Shown piece after piece: positions 27,244-38,781 of a DNA stretch of 64,000 nucleotides. The notes below the pieces were generated by a model. It saw only the letters and a program-made list of their open reading frames with translations, had not been told where the DNA came from and did not search any database. A program made the position numbers and the translations under genes. This DNA comes from an uncultured Paracoccaceae bacterium (GTDB lineage Bacteria; Pseudomonadota; Alphaproteobacteria; Rhodobacterales; Rhodobacteraceae): the NCBI GenBank assembly GCA_947493335.1, contig CANLQO010000001.1:1798001-1862000 (forward strand). Direction: 5' to 3'. Numbering within the stretch: the stretch's first letter is position 1; each line of letters begins with the position of its first letter.

Positions 27244-28476
27244 TCACGAGCTCATTTTCTTAGTTAGCGCATCAAATGGACCAATTGACCCGAAGTCGTC
27301 TCTTACAACCCCATCAGACGCAGGCGCGAATAACCTCCCGATCAACGCCCCCATAAATTCCGGATTAATATGCCCTTTTTCGGCTAGGGCGAGGTAAGTC
27401 TGGGTCATTGTAATTCTCTCAGACGCATCATTCCATAAGTGCAACTGGCTTGCGAAGAGCCGGTAAATGATTCGGGAGAATATGAGCACTAATGCGAACA
27501 TCAAAGCAAAAATACCGACCGCCCCAATTTGCGCATCCGACCAATATTCAACAAATCCGCTGAAACCACCGTCAAATGACCTGGCGTAACGCACACTCAA
27601 GAACACCAGAACAGAAGAATAGGCTAAGAAAACAACCGCGAAGATAAAGGTAGAAAATCGATGCCACCAGAGCTTTGACTTCCAATAGCTGATCGGCCCT
27701 TGCAGCGCCAACTCCGTCTCATAGTACTCTCTAATTTGGGCCAGCTTGCCTTTTGTATCATCAGTTAGCACTTTGACTTCGATGCCGTACGATTTGCGAA
27801 GCTGAATTCGTTCCTTATCGAGCAAACGTCGATGGTCTTCCAACGCGCCCATGAACAAACTGGATACTTCTTCAATTGTTTCCCGACTCGTTGAATTTAG
27901 ACGCTCAAAATCATCCAAGTTGTCTGCAAAAGATTGCGCATAGTCCGTGACCAGTCTTTGCAGTTCTTTCTCTGTGCCTTGCGACTTCCTTACCGACGAA
28001 GTCGCAGACTTCTTCGAAATGCCAAGTTCATATGCGGCCAGCGCCGCAGCGCCCTTCATATGATGCACATTGCTCGCGATTGCGTTAGTTGATGGCATAG
28101 CATTGACCGTCAACACGGCGGCCGCCAATTCGGGATCGCCATCAGCAATTGAGCACACAAATTTTCCCAACCCGTCCGTTGAGAACAAGTATTTGCCTTG
28201 GTCAATCTGAACATTCAGAGCTTTTGTCGCATTGTTCAGTTCATTCTTGGCTGTTTCGCTTTCTGGGTCTCCCATGAGTTCATGTGCCCTTCGAGCTGCC
28301 AAACGAGGATAAACTTCAAATGGCTTCTTGATGTCTCGCGTTAATTGATCATCGACTTCGCTTAGCCAAGACCAATTCTCGGCTTCCGTATCAAACCATC
28401 TGGCCAAAGCGTCAAGTCGACTGAAATGAAGGCTCTCCCCGTCCAGGGTTCTGACATTGACATCGATTTTCGTCAC
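27244..28476 (-). CDS. DUF6161-like membrane protein, coupled to thyX
   Basis: A 410-aa protein, clearly AT-richer than its neighbours. Residues 1-180 are soluble and helical; 180-260 form a likely coiled coil ([36 protein letters not shown]). Two membrane spans follow ([17 protein letters not shown] and [17 protein letters not shown]). The C-terminal block [20 protein letters not shown] and [10 protein letters not shown] resembles DUF6161. Function unknown. The GTG start shares bases with the thyX stop (GTGA), with GAGGGGG upstream. The base composition suggests acquisition by transfer. Confidence 0.7.
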   Translation of the reverse strand: MTKIDVNVRTLDGESLHFSRLDALARWFDTEAENWSWLSEVDDQLTRDIKKPFEVYPRLAARRAHELMGDPESETAKNELNNATKALNVQIDQGKYLFSTDGLGKFVCSIADGDPELAAAVLTVNAMPSTNAIASNVHHMKGAAALAAYELGISKKSATSSVRKSQGTEKELQRLVTDYAQSFADNLDDFERLNSTSRETIEEVSSLFMGALEDHRRLLDKERIQLRKSYGIEVKVLTDDTKGKLAQIREYYETELALQGPISYWKSKLWWHRFSTFIFAVVFLAYSSVLVFLSVRYARSFDGGFSGFVEYWSDAQIGAVGIFALMFALVLIFSRIIYRLFASQLHLWNDASERITMTQTYLALAEKGHINPEFMGALIGRLFAPASDGVVRDDFGSIGPFDALTKKMSS

Positions 28477-29378
28477 CCAATAACCCCCTCAAACTCCCGC
28501 CACTCGCCCTTCGACATACCCGACGTCTCTTGGGTGACCGTCTCACCAGCCAGCATGCGCTTCAAACATTGCAAGCCCTTCTCGGACAAGACGGCACCGC
28601 CCAGACGGTAATCCTCGAACGCGCGATACGCGGCGGGGACCCAGTCGGCGACGATTTTGCACATGGCTTCGGCATAGACGCGGATTTCGTATTGCGCATG
28701 GGCGTCGGCGCGCAGGCGCAGGAAGTGGAAGAGGTTGTGCAGATCAACCTTCCAGTACCATTGGGTGTAGATGTTCGCGGGCAGGTTCATGCGGGCGAGT
28801 TCACGGGCGAGGCCCTGTTGGCCCTCGTCCGAGATCATCTCTTCATAATGGTCATAGGCGGTGGCTGAATCGTCCTTGAGGTAGCGCAGGACGCGGGCGG
28901 CCTCTTCGCCGGAAAGCGCCTCTCCCCTGCCTTGATTGTTCACAACCGATTGCGCGGCGAGGTGTTCGGGCGCGGGGATGTAGAATTCGCGGTCGAGGAT
29001 CGAGTAGCGGGCGGAGTATTCGTTGACGTTGGCGGTGCGGTGCCTGATCCACTGGCGCGCCACGAAGACGGGCAGTTTGACGTGCAGCTTGACCTCGCAC
29101 ATCTCGAACGGGGTCGAGTGCCAGTGCCGCATCAGGTAGCGAATGAGGCCTTCGTCGTTCTGCACGGACTTTGTGCCCTTGCCGTAGCTGACCCGCGCGG
29201 CCTGACAGATCGCGGCATCATCGCCCATGTAGTCGATGACCCGGACGAATCCGTGATCGAGCACGTCATGGGCGAGATAGAGGTGCTTTTCCATGCCCTC
29301 GGACACGGCGCGCAGCGTCGGTTTGGACTGCTGGCGCAAAAGATCAATTTCGGCCTGTTGCGTGTCGGTGACGGGCAT
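28473..29378 (-). CDS. thyX: FAD-dependent thymidylate synthase
   Basis: ThyX makes dTMP from dUMP using FAD, NADPH and methylene-tetrahydrofolate. The 301-aa protein carries the ThyX motif as [14 protein letters not shown] and the substrate loop [16 protein letters not shown]. Arginine and glutamine contacts lie in QWYWKVD and ARQWIRHR. It is somewhat longer than the shortest ThyX proteins because of an N-terminal extension, usual in this order. Its stop codon is shared with the next gene. Confidence 0.96.
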   Translation of the reverse strand: MPVTDTQQAEIDLLRQQSKPTLRAVSEGMEKHLYLAHDVLDHGFVRVIDYMGDDAAICQAARVSYGKGTKSVQNDEGLIRYLMRHWHSTPFEMCEVKLHVKLPVFVARQWIRHRTANVNEYSARYSILDREFYIPAPEHLAAQSVVNNQGRGEALSGEEAARVLRYLKDDSATAYDHYEEMISDEGQQGLARELARMNLPANIYTQWYWKVDLHNLFHFLRLRADAHAQYEIRVYAEAMCKIVADWVPAAYRAFEDYRLGGAVLSEKGLQCLKRMLAGETVTQETSGMSKGEWREFEGVIG

Positions 29379-29552
29379 GGGCTACTCCTGTGGGGTGTTG
29401 AGTCGTGAGACACTATATCTAGAGGACGTGCGCGGCAAAACCTCCATATGCGGAAATTAAAGTGGGGATAAAGCGGTGTTCACGATTGACTCACCATAAT
29501 GGGGCTAGGATGATGATGTTGATTTTTTGAACCCACGACAGGTATTCGACCG

Positions 29553-30497
29553 ATGAACCGTCTTCTGACAACCGCGGCACTGCTGGCATTGCTGGCCGCG
29601 TGCGACAACGCGCAGCCATTCACCTTTGCCCCGGTGGGCGATGAAGAGCCGGTGGAGGACCCGAATGCAGAAGAGGAGCCGGTTTCGGCTGCGGGCATTC
29701 CGGAAAGCGTGGGCAATAACGTTGAAACGGCGACATATCGGCCCGGCGACAACTTTTTGTCGGTGCAGATCACGTCGCTCGACTCGACCCCTGTGAATGC
29801 GATTTACGAGCGCAATTCTGCGCTGGATGTGCCGGGCTACCGCGCGTTCAGCCAGCAGGAAGACCCGCTGGACCGTATTTTCATTGGCATGGCGCAGCAG
29901 AAAAGCGGCGTGACTGGCGTGCTTGTGATGGATGGCGGTCAGTTCAATCGGTTCTTCGGCGGCGTTTATTATGAACAAAACGGGGCCTATTCGGCGCATT
30001 CACCGTCACAACCGGACAACGGTCTGGTGTCTTATGCTGGCAATTATATCGGGCTGCTGAATATTGATGCGCCCCGCCCAAATGAGGCTCTCCCGTTGCC
30101 TGCTGGCACCGATCCCGCGCTGGAGCCCGGGCAAGCGTCGCGTGTGACGGGGCAGATCTTTATCAACGCGGATTTCGCGGACAACACCGTGAACGGCGTG
30201 ATCTATAACCGGCAGGTCGTCGACTACGGGAATTCGCCGCTGCAGGATGTGGTGCTGATCGTGGCGGATGTGAACGAAGACGGAAGCTTTAGCGGTGATG
30301 TTGAAAACCCCGCGCAAGATGCGCTTGGAAGCTGGGCGGGAACGTTTGGTGGCGTGCAGGCCTCTGGCATCGCCGGTGGCATTGGCATCGAGGAATTCAT
30401 CGAAAACGTTGAAAACGAAGCGGAATATGGCCTATTCGTACTGACAAAATGTGGTGACAGCGGCGATTCCTCCATCTGTGATGATGTTAACCCGTAA
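29553..30497 (+). CDS. TbpB-like surface lipoprotein, probable Slam substrate
   Basis: A 314-aa protein with a lipoprotein signal (MNRLLTTAALLALLAAC; lipobox LAAC) and an acidic tether (EEPVEDPNAEEEPV). A handle-like region follows, then a C-terminal eight-stranded barrel of the TbpB type: GQIFINADFADNTVNGVIYN, DGSFSGDV, WAGTFGGVQASGIAGGIGI. A cysteine pair near the end (TKCGDSGDSSICDD) may form a disulfide. The Slam-like gene directly downstream overlaps its 3' end by 17 bases. Expected on the outer surface of the outer membrane; the ligand is unknown. Confidence 0.82.
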   Translation: MNRLLTTAALLALLAACDNAQPFTFAPVGDEEPVEDPNAEEEPVSAAGIPESVGNNVETATYRPGDNFLSVQITSLDSTPVNAIYERNSALDVPGYRAFSQQEDPLDRIFIGMAQQKSGVTGVLVMDGGQFNRFFGGVYYEQNGAYSAHSPSQPDNGLVSYAGNYIGLLNIDAPRPNEALPLPAGTDPALEPGQASRVTGQIFINADFADNTVNGVIYNRQVVDYGNSPLQDVVLIVADVNEDGSFSGDVENPAQDALGSWAGTFGGVQASGIAGGIGIEEFIENVENEAEYGLFVLTKCGDSGDSSICDDVNP

Positions 30498-31851
30498 GAT
30501 CACCGCCTTGGTGTGCGCCCTGATCTGGGCGGCACCCGCGGTCGGACAGCAAACCATCGAATTGCCCTTTGAGCAGGCCCGCGTGATCGCGGCGCAAGCA
30601 GCACAAGGCGGAGAGCCGGGGCTGGCGATTGATCTGGCCCGGGCGCTGTTAAAGGCCGACCCGGATGATCGGGTGGCCCATTTGGTGCTGGCCAGCGCCC
30701 TGCCCCAGGTCGGACAGGCCAAAGCGGGGCGACAGGCGGGTCAGCGCGCCTTTGCCCTGTCCACCACACCAATCCAGAAGTATGAAGCCGCGCGACAGGT
30801 GGCCCTGGCCGCCGCAAACGAGGGCCGGTTCACATTGTCGACGCTATGGTTGCGCCGCGCATTGATCCATGCCCCCAACGACACCGAGACCCAACGCACG
30901 CTGGAGGACGCCCGGCAAGTGGCGCGGATCAATCCCTGGTCCACCAGCCTGAGCTTTTCGCTGACGCCATCGGGCAACGTCAACGGTGGATCAAGCAGTC
31001 AGTTGCTGACCTTTGACGGTCTGCCGTTCTTTGGTGTCAACTCGCCTGACGCGCAGGCGTTGTCGGGGATAGTAGGCCGCTTTGGTATCAATGTCAGTTA
31101 CCGGTTGCGCGAGACCGCGCAGGACCGTGTTCAACTCGCTTTCTCCTATGATGCCAGTCGGGTCTGGCTATCGTCAGAGGCGCAAGAGCAATCGCCCAAC
31201 AGTCGCAATTCTGATTTCTCGTCGGATGTCGCCTCTGTTTCGCTGAGCTATGACAGGCTCTTGGGGAAAGCGCTGGGGTCGGTCGGTGTCTCGATCGGTC
31301 AGGTGCGCTATGCAGGCGACCCCTACTATGACTTTGGCCGCGTGACGCTGTCTTACACCCGCCCGCTTGAAAACGGCCACACCATCTATCTGTCTGGATT
31401 TACAGAGTTTCAGGACAGTGCCGATGGGCCCAGCCGCGACGTGACCCGCAACGGTGCCCGCGCGACCTATGCGCTGGCTTTGCCGCAGGGGGATCGTTTG
31501 TCAGGCACGCTGGGCTACACCAAGGCAGATAGCGACAGGATCAACCAGACCTCGACCGAGTGGTCGTTTGAGGCGCGCTGGACCCCAGAGCGCCGCATCG
31601 GCCCGGCACAAGTCAGCCTGAGCGCGGGGATCACCAAGCTGGATTACCCCGAATATGCGATCTTTGTGGTGATCCCGGACGGGCGCGAGGATACGACCCG
31701 CTCGATTGGTTTGGATATCACTTTTCCAGACGTGCAATTTGCTGGCTTCAGCCCCGTGATCAGCCTGTCCAGGTCCAGTTCCAAGAGCAATATCAGCCGG
31801 TTCACCCGCGATACGAACCAGATCGGATTTAATATCAGATCATCGTTCTGA
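30481..31851 (+). CDS. Surface lipoprotein assembly modifier (Slam-like, type XI secretion)
   Basis: A 456-aa outer-membrane protein. A signal peptide (MLTRKITALVCALIWAAPAVGQ) is followed by a periplasmic TPR region of about 120 residues (AIDLARALLKADPDDRVAHL, LSTLWLRRALIHAPND), ending at INPW. The C-terminal 300 residues alternate as an outer-membrane barrel and end in the usual phenylalanine (RSSF). This is the Slam/DUF560 layout, in which the barrel moves lipoproteins to the cell surface. The overlapping upstream gene is the predicted cargo. Confidence 0.82.
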   Translation: MMLTRKITALVCALIWAAPAVGQQTIELPFEQARVIAAQAAQGGEPGLAIDLARALLKADPDDRVAHLVLASALPQVGQAKAGRQAGQRAFALSTTPIQKYEAARQVALAAANEGRFTLSTLWLRRALIHAPNDTETQRTLEDARQVARINPWSTSLSFSLTPSGNVNGGSSSQLLTFDGLPFFGVNSPDAQALSGIVGRFGINVSYRLRETAQDRVQLAFSYDASRVWLSSEAQEQSPNSRNSDFSSDVASVSLSYDRLLGKALGSVGVSIGQVRYAGDPYYDFGRVTLSYTRPLENGHTIYLSGFTEFQDSADGPSRDVTRNGARATYALALPQGDRLSGTLGYTKADSDRINQTSTEWSFEARWTPERRIGPAQVSLSAGITKLDYPEYAIFVVIPDGREDTTRSIGLDITFPDVQFAGFSPVISLSRSSSKSNISRFTRDTNQIGFNIRSSF

Positions 31852-31908
31852 CCGCTTGGCGCGGGCTGTGGCTGTGTTAGGTTCCGCGCGACACGCGAAG
31901 GAGCAAAA

Positions 31909-32337
31909 ATGTCACTCAAATATCTACACACGATGATCCGGGTCAAAGATCTGGAAGCCACACAAGCCTTTTTCCGTCTGTTGGGGCTGGAAGAAACCCG
32001 GCGCCACGACAATGAAGGCGGGCGATTTTCGCTGATCTTCATGGCGGCCCCCGGGGATGAGGATTGCCCAATTGAACTGACCTACAATTGGGATGGCGAC
32101 GAGGGGCTGCCCTCTGACAGCCGTCACTTTGGCCATTTGGCCTATGAGTGCGACGATATCTATGCCCTGTGCCAGCACCTGATGGACAACGGCGTCACCA
32201 TCAACCGTCCGCCGCATGATGGCCGTATGGCCTTTGTCCGGTCGCCCGACAATGTTTCGGTCGAGCTGTTGCAAAAGGGCGAGAGCCTGGCCCCGGCTGA
32301 GCCCTGGACCAGCATGGGCAACACCGGCCATTGGTAA
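31909..32337 (+). CDS. gloA: Lactoylglutathione lyase (glyoxalase I)
   Basis: A 142-aa glyoxalase I that isomerises the methylglyoxal-glutathione adduct. Metal ligands are visible as His in LHTMIRVKDLEATQAFF, Glu in IELTYNWD, His in FGHLAYECDDIY and Glu in NVSVELLQKG. The ELTYNW and GHLA patterns separate glyoxalase I from other VOC proteins. A strong GGAG site precedes the ATG. It overlaps the next gene by seven bases. Confidence 0.92.
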   Translation: MSLKYLHTMIRVKDLEATQAFFRLLGLEETRRHDNEGGRFSLIFMAAPGDEDCPIELTYNWDGDEGLPSDSRHFGHLAYECDDIYALCQHLMDNGVTINRPPHDGRMAFVRSPDNVSVELLQKGESLAPAEPWTSMGNTGHW

Positions 32338-33026
32338 GGGCCGCGGCCCTTCTGGCGCTTTGGCCCGGCGGGGCCGAGGCGTGCCGGTTGGCGCTGGTGT
32401 TGGCGATGGATGTCTCTTCTTCGGTGAATGCCGAGGAAGACGCATTGCAGCGTGGCGGGTTGGCGGCGGCACTGATGGCGCCCGATGTGCAGGCCGCGTT
32501 CTTTGCCAGCCCCGACCCCGTGGCGCTGGCGGCATTTGAATGGTCGGGGCGTTACAATCAGCAGGACCTGCTGGGGTGGACCCTGATCGAAACCCCGGCC
32601 GATCTGGCCACAGCCGCCGCCCGGATCGGCGGGTCAACCCGCAGCCACAACGACTTTCCAACCGCGATGGGCTATGCCCTTGGTCACGCAGCCGTGCGTC
32701 TGCAAGACGCCCCTGCCTGTCTTTTCCGCACCATCGACATGGCCGGCGACGGTGAAAACAATGACGGCTTTGGTCCTGAAGAGGCCTATGCCGCATTTGC
32801 CTTTGACGGGGTCACGGTCAACGGGCTGGTGGTGAATGCAGGCGAATACGAGGCCGAGGTGAACCTGATCGCCTACTACGAAGCGCAGGTTCTGCACGGG
32901 CCGGGCGCGTTTCTGGAAATCGCCAACGGGTTTGAAAACTATGCCGCCGCGATGGAGCGCAAGCTGATCCGCGAACTGGGCGCGATGGTGCTGGGCGGTG
33001 CGCCTGCCGGGGCCAGCGGCGGATGA
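32331..33026 (+). CDS. DUF1194 (von Willebrand A-like) protein, first of a tandem pair
   Basis: A 231-aa exported protein. A short signal (VRAAALLALWPGGAEA) precedes a VWA-like domain with the MIDAS motif DVSSSVN at about residue 27. FEWSGRYNQQDLLGWTLI and RTIDMAGDGENNDGFG are typical of DUF1194. The start is a TTG inside the end of gloA, and its stop overlaps the next gene by ATGA. This suggests a coupled three-gene unit. VWA domains bind proteins through a metal ion; the partner is unknown. Confidence 0.83.
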   Translation: MVRAAALLALWPGGAEACRLALVLAMDVSSSVNAEEDALQRGGLAAALMAPDVQAAFFASPDPVALAAFEWSGRYNQQDLLGWTLIETPADLATAAARIGGSTRSHNDFPTAMGYALGHAAVRLQDAPACLFRTIDMAGDGENNDGFGPEEAYAAFAFDGVTVNGLVVNAGEYEAEVNLIAYYEAQVLHGPGAFLEIANGFENYAAAMERKLIRELGAMVLGGAPAGASGG

Positions 33027-33733
33027 GGGCGCTGGCAATCCTGTTGGCGCTTTGGGCCAGCACCGGTCAGGCCGCCTGTCGGCAGGCCCTGGCCCTTGGG
33101 CTGGATATTTCTGGCTCTGTCGATGCGCGGGAATATTTGTTGCAGCGCAACGGTCTGGCCACTGCGCTGAGCAGCCCGGCGGTGCAGGATGTTCTGTTTG
33201 CACCCGGTGCGGCCCCCATCCGGATCGCGGTCTATGAATGGTCCGGCCCAACAGAGCAGGTGCTGATTGTGCCCTGGACCGAACTGGTCGACCCAGCCAC
33301 CCTTGCGACGGTTCTGGGCGTGCTGCAAAGCAAACCGCGCCCGGTGCAAAGCCCCACCACGGCGATTGGCTCTGCCCTGCAGGCGGGATTTGATCTGCTG
33401 GGGCCGCAGGCAGATTGCTGGAAGCGCACATTGGACATCTCGGGGGATGGCAAGGCCAACACGGGCCCCCTGCCCCAGACGATCCCGGTTCCCGATGGTC
33501 TGTCGGATGTGAACGTCAACGCGCTTGTGATTGGCATCGCGGAACGCCCCGGCGGGAACTGGGGTGCCGGGATTCAGGATCTCACCTCATATTTTGAGGC
33601 CTATGTCCTGCGCGGACCTGCCCCATTTGTGGAGGTCGCCCTGGGCTATGACGATTACGCCGATGCCATGGAGAGCAAACTCTTGCGCGAGTTGGAAACG
33701 CTGGCCACATCGCGACAGTTCCACCAGGACTGA
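33023..33733 (+). CDS. DUF1194 (von Willebrand A-like) protein, second of a tandem pair
   Basis: A 236-aa paralogue of the preceding protein. Signal MRALAILLALWASTGQAAC, MIDAS motif DISGSVD, then YEWSGPTEQVLIVPW and RTLDISGDGKANTGP. The two share the same segment order and the C-terminal pattern of a GYDDYADAMESKLLRELE end against GFENYAAAMERKLIREL in the first. It was probably produced by duplication and kept as a pair. Confidence 0.83.
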   Translation: MRALAILLALWASTGQAACRQALALGLDISGSVDAREYLLQRNGLATALSSPAVQDVLFAPGAAPIRIAVYEWSGPTEQVLIVPWTELVDPATLATVLGVLQSKPRPVQSPTTAIGSALQAGFDLLGPQADCWKRTLDISGDGKANTGPLPQTIPVPDGLSDVNVNALVIGIAERPGGNWGAGIQDLTSYFEAYVLRGPAPFVEVALGYDDYADAMESKLLRELETLATSRQFHQD

Positions 33734-33758
33734 CGCCGCCACTTGGCGCCCCCTTTCG

Positions 33759-33790
33759 CTTTCTTTTAAATGAAAATATGCCCGCCGGAG
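33759..33790 (+). repeat. Gene-3'-end repeat motif, partial copy 3 (DUF1194)
   Basis: CTTTCTTTTAAATGAAAAT followed by ATGCCCGCCGGAGGC resembles the motif at the ends of hisE and argD. It lies 25 bases after the stop codon in the same orientation. The long G-run and hairpin are degenerate here. Confidence 0.4.
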
Positions 33791-33880
33791 GCTCCGACAC
33801 GGGCCGCCATCACAGCACCCGCGGGGCCAGTCTGACCGATGCCGCAAGCGCCAGAATGTCGTGCGGCGCAGCCGCGCCTT

Positions 33881-34402
33881 CTAATAGATATAGCGGATCT
33901 GTTCAGTCCAATACCGTTCCATCCGACGCAAGGATGCAATGATATCGTCAATCCCCTGCTGATCCATCACCCCGCGGGTCACAAGACCATCTGCATGGGT
34001 GGCAAAAAGCTTGCCCACAATCAGGCGGATTTCGCGGCCCTTGGAGGTCAGCCGCACCCGAACAGACCGACGATCAACTTCGGACCGTTCGTGGTGCATG
34101 TAGCCGGCATCCACCAGTTTCTTGAGGTTGTAGCTGACATTGCTGCCCTGATAATAGCCGCGCGTCTTCAACTCGCCTGCGGTCACTTCGTTTTCGCCGA
34201 TGTTGAACAGCAACAGCGCCTGCACGGCATTGATTTCCAACACCCCGACGCGTTCGAATTCGTCCTTGATCACGTCCAGCAGCAGACGGTGCAGCCGTTC
34301 CACCAGGGTCAGACTGTCCAGATAGCTGGACATGAATGCCGTGTTGGCCGCCGATAGTTCGGTTTCGGCCGGGATCTGTTTCAGGTTTTGATGCAAGCTC
34401 AT
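33881..34402 (-). CDS. MarR-family transcriptional regulator
   Basis: A 173-aa winged-helix dimer-type regulator. A helical N-terminus (SAANTAFMSSYLDSLTLVERLHRL) leads to the DNA-binding wing: AVQALLLFNIGENEVTAGEL, recognition helix YYQGSNVSYNLKKLVDAGYM, wing HERSEVDRRSVRVRLTSKG. It is close to the LdtR-like subgroup of alphaproteobacteria that controls cell envelope and stress genes; the target here is not evident. It lies downstream of the XRE-sdhE pair on the same strand. Confidence 0.9.
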   Translation of the reverse strand: MSLHQNLKQIPAETELSAANTAFMSSYLDSLTLVERLHRLLLDVIKDEFERVGVLEINAVQALLLFNIGENEVTAGELKTRGYYQGSNVSYNLKKLVDAGYMHHERSEVDRRSVRVRLTSKGREIRLIVGKLFATHADGLVTRGVMDQQGIDDIIASLRRMERYWTEQIRYIY

Positions 34403-34458
34403 CTCTGGCCTCCGATTCCTCTTTGGTACCGGAATGACCCAAAATGGCGAAGAATAGG

Positions 34459-34733
34459 TTAAGCCTGATCCGGGCGCGCCACACCTGCCGCACCGGCGGT
34501 AATCACCTGCATCAGCGCGGTATATTCCGCAGGCAAGGGGGCCTTGCCTAGGATCCAGGCAAAGATGTCGTGGTCATTTTCCGACAACAGACGGTCATAG
34601 ACCGCAAGATCCGCATCGGACAGCCCGGCCAGATGCCGGTCGGCATAGTCGATCAGGATCAGGTCCATTTCCTTGATCCCCCGCCGCATCGACCGCATCC
34701 GCAGACGCTTGATCTTGACGTCGCGCGGTTCGG

Positions 34734-34737
<4 letters not shown>
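34459..34737 (-). CDS. sdhE: Succinate dehydrogenase assembly factor SdhE
   Basis: A 92-aa protein of the SdhE/SDHAF2 family that promotes covalent flavinylation of succinate dehydrogenase. The flavin-attachment motif RxGxxE-like region is RSMRRGIKEMDLILIDY, and the ending DIFAWILGKAPLP is also diagnostic. Its start overlaps the stop of the XRE regulator gene (ATGA). No sdh genes are nearby. Confidence 0.93.
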
Positions 34738-36419
<1,682 letters not shown>

Positions 36420-36422
36420 GCG

Positions 36423-37187
36423 TCAGGCGAATTGTTCGCGGATCAGCCGCTCTTCCAGCCCGTGACCGGGGTCAAAAAGGATGCGGTGGCTGATATCCGG
36501 CTCTGAGCGGATTTCGACGCTGACGACATTGCGCACTGATTTGCTGTCCGCCTCGGCCATCACCGGGCGTTTTTCGGCGTCAAGCACGTCAAAGCGGACG
36601 ACCGCCCTTTTCGGCAAGAGCGCACCGCGCCAGCGCCGGGGGCGAAAGGCCGACATCGCGGTCAATGCCAGCACATCCGAGCCGATGGGCAGGATCGGGC
36701 CATGGGCGGAATAGTTATAGGCAGTGGACCCCGCAGGCGTGGCGACAAGTGCGCCGTCACAGACCAGTTCCTGCATCCGCATCCGGCCATCGACAGTGAT
36801 CCGCAGCTTGGCGGCCTGCGGGCCCGCGCGCAGCAGCGAGACCTCATTAATGGCCAATCCGTCATGCATGTCGCCTGCGGCATCAAGGGCGGTCATACGC
36901 AGGGGGTTGATGATCTCTTCCTCTGCATCGGCGAGCCGCTGTGGCAGATCGTCATCGCCAAATTCGTTCATCAGAAAGCCAACCGTGCCCCGGTTCATGC
37001 CGTAGACGGCCGCATCGAGATGCTCGGTCGCGTGCAGGGTTTGCAGCATGAAGCCGTCACCGCCCAGCGCCACGATCACCTCTGCCTTGGGCAGATCCAC
37101 ATCGCCATAACGCGCAGCCAGCGCCTGTCGCGCGGATTGCGCAATCGGAGCCTCACTGGCGGTAAAGGCGATTTTGGGGGTCGGCAT
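36423..37187 (-). CDS. nadK: NAD kinase
   Basis: A 254-aa NAD kinase that makes [20 protein letters not shown] is the GGDG catalytic motif, [14 protein letters not shown] matches the conserved NxGxxGF region, and [24 protein letters not shown] covers the second substrate-binding block. The length is at the short end, as usual in alphaproteobacteria. It converges with aspC, with three bases between the stops. Confidence 0.95.
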   Translation of the reverse strand: MPTPKIAFTASEAPIAQSARQALAARYGDVDLPKAEVIVALGGDGFMLQTLHATEHLDAAVYGMNRGTVGFLMNEFGDDDLPQRLADAEEEIINPLRMTALDAAGDMHDGLAINEVSLLRAGPQAAKLRITVDGRMRMQELVCDGALVATPAGSTAYNYSAHGPILPIGSDVLALTAMSAFRPRRWRGALLPKRAVVRFDVLDAEKRPVMAEADSKSVRNVVSVEIRSEPDISHRILFDPGHGLEERLIREQFA

Positions 37188-37360
37188 CGGCTTAATCCTT
37201 GAATTCAGGACATTTGTTCACGGTTCCCATCCGAAACGCAAGGCAGGCATCGGCAACGGCTTTTGCCGCGCTCATGATCTTGTTGGTCGTTTTGGCCCTT
37301 TTTGTGCGGCAGGCCTTGGATTAAGAGGGCGCAACGCTGCTTTGAACAAAGGGTTCTGCC

Positions 37361-38656
37361 ATGAATGCCACCTTCCGCGACGACGGTTTCTTTACCGAAA
37401 CGCTTGCCACCCGCGACCCCGCCTTGCACGCCGCGATGCAGGACGAGTTGACCCGCCAGCGCAAAGAGATTGAGCTGATCGCGTCCGAAAACATCGTCAG
37501 TGCGGCCGTGATGGAAGCACAGGGCGGCGTGATGACCAACAAATATGCCGAAGGCTATCCGGGTCGTCGTTACTATGGCGGTTGCCAGCACGTGGACGTG
37601 GCCGAAAACCTGGCCATTGACCGCGCCAAGGAACTGTTCGGCTGCGGGTTTGCCAATGTGCAGCCGAACTCCGGCTCTCAGGCGAACCAAGGCGTGTTTC
37701 AGGCGCTTTTGCAGCCCGGCGATACCATTCTGGGCATGTCGCTGGATGCGGGCGGTCACCTGACCCATGGGGCCAAGCCGAACCAGTCGGGCAAGTGGTT
37801 CAAGGCGGTGCAATACGGCGTGCGCCAGCAGGACAGCCTGCTGGATTATGACCAATTGGCCGAACTTGCCACAGAGCATCAGCCCAAGATGATCATCGCC
37901 GGTGGCTCCGCCATTCCACGGATCATCGACTTTGCCCGGATGCGCGAAATTGCGGACAGCGTTGGCGCCTACCTTCTGGTCGATATGGCGCATTTCGCCG
38001 GACTGGTGGCGGCGGGTCTGTACCCCAGCCCCTTCCCGCACGCCCATGTGGCGACAACCACCACGCACAAGACACTGCGCGGCCCACGCGGCGGGATGAT
38101 CCTGACCGATGATGAGGCGATTGCGAAGAAAGTGAACTCTGCCATTTTCCCCGGCATTCAGGGCGGACCGCTGATGCATGTGATCGCAGGCAAGGCAGTG
38201 GCCTTTGGCGAAGCGCTGCGGCCTGAGTTCAAGACCTATCAGCAGCAGGTTGTGAAGAACGCGCAAGCGTTGGCGGATCAGTTGATGAAGGGTGGGCTGG
38301 ACATTGTGACCGGCGGGACCGACAGCCACCTGATGCTGGTGGACCTGCGTCCCAAGGGCGTGAAGGGGAACGCCACCGAGGTGGCGCTGGGACGCGCGCA
38401 TATCACCTGCAACAAGAACGGCATCCCGTTTGATCCTGAAAAGCCGATGGTCACATCCGGCATCCGTCTGGGCAGCCCTGCTGGCACCACACGCGGTTTT
38501 GGTGAGGCCGAGTTCCGCCAGATCGCCGATTGGATTGTCGAGGTTGTGGATGGTCTGGCCGCCAACGGCGAAGACGGCAACGCAGCGGTCGAGGCCAAGG
38601 TCCGCGCCGAGGTTGAAGCGCTTTGTGATCGCTTCCCGATATACCCCAACCTTTAA
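37361..38656 (+). CDS. glyA: Serine hydroxymethyltransferase
   Basis: A 431-aa PLP enzyme linking serine, glycine and one-carbon folate metabolism. [38 protein letters not shown] (read in parts) is the classical start. [12 protein letters not shown] binds the cofactor, [15 protein letters not shown] follows, and [16 protein letters not shown] holds the Schiff-base lysine. AAAGGGTTC precedes the ATG. A strong terminator follows. Confidence 0.97.
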   Translation: MNATFRDDGFFTETLATRDPALHAAMQDELTRQRKEIELIASENIVSAAVMEAQGGVMTNKYAEGYPGRRYYGGCQHVDVAENLAIDRAKELFGCGFANVQPNSGSQANQGVFQALLQPGDTILGMSLDAGGHLTHGAKPNQSGKWFKAVQYGVRQQDSLLDYDQLAELATEHQPKMIIAGGSAIPRIIDFARMREIADSVGAYLLVDMAHFAGLVAAGLYPSPFPHAHVATTTTHKTLRGPRGGMILTDDEAIAKKVNSAIFPGIQGGPLMHVIAGKAVAFGEALRPEFKTYQQQVVKNAQALADQLMKGGLDIVTGGTDSHLMLVDLRPKGVKGNATEVALGRAHITCNKNGIPFDPEKPMVTSGIRLGSPAGTTRGFGEAEFRQIADWIVEVVDGLAANGEDGNAAVEAKVRAEVEALCDRFPIYPNL

Positions 38657-38690
38657 AGGCTGAACCGGGCTCTTGCCCCCTAAGACGCAC

Positions 38691-38724
38691 CGCCCCGTTG
38701 CCCATGGCAGCGGGGCGTTTTTTT
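38691..38724 (+). terminator. Rho-independent terminator of glyA
   Basis: CGCCCCGTTGCC (38691-38702) and GGCAGCGGGGCG (38706-38717) pair over 12 bases with one G-T wobble and a 3-base loop, followed by seven T residues. Confidence 0.92.
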
Positions 38725-38781
38725 GTTTTCCGGTAAATGACGTGGGCGGGGTTGAAGCGCCCGCGATCAAAGAGACCCCTC

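Noticed and set aside
37188-37360. Possible riboswitch in the glyA leader
   Set aside because: Searched by eye for glycine- and SAM-type landmarks; none found.
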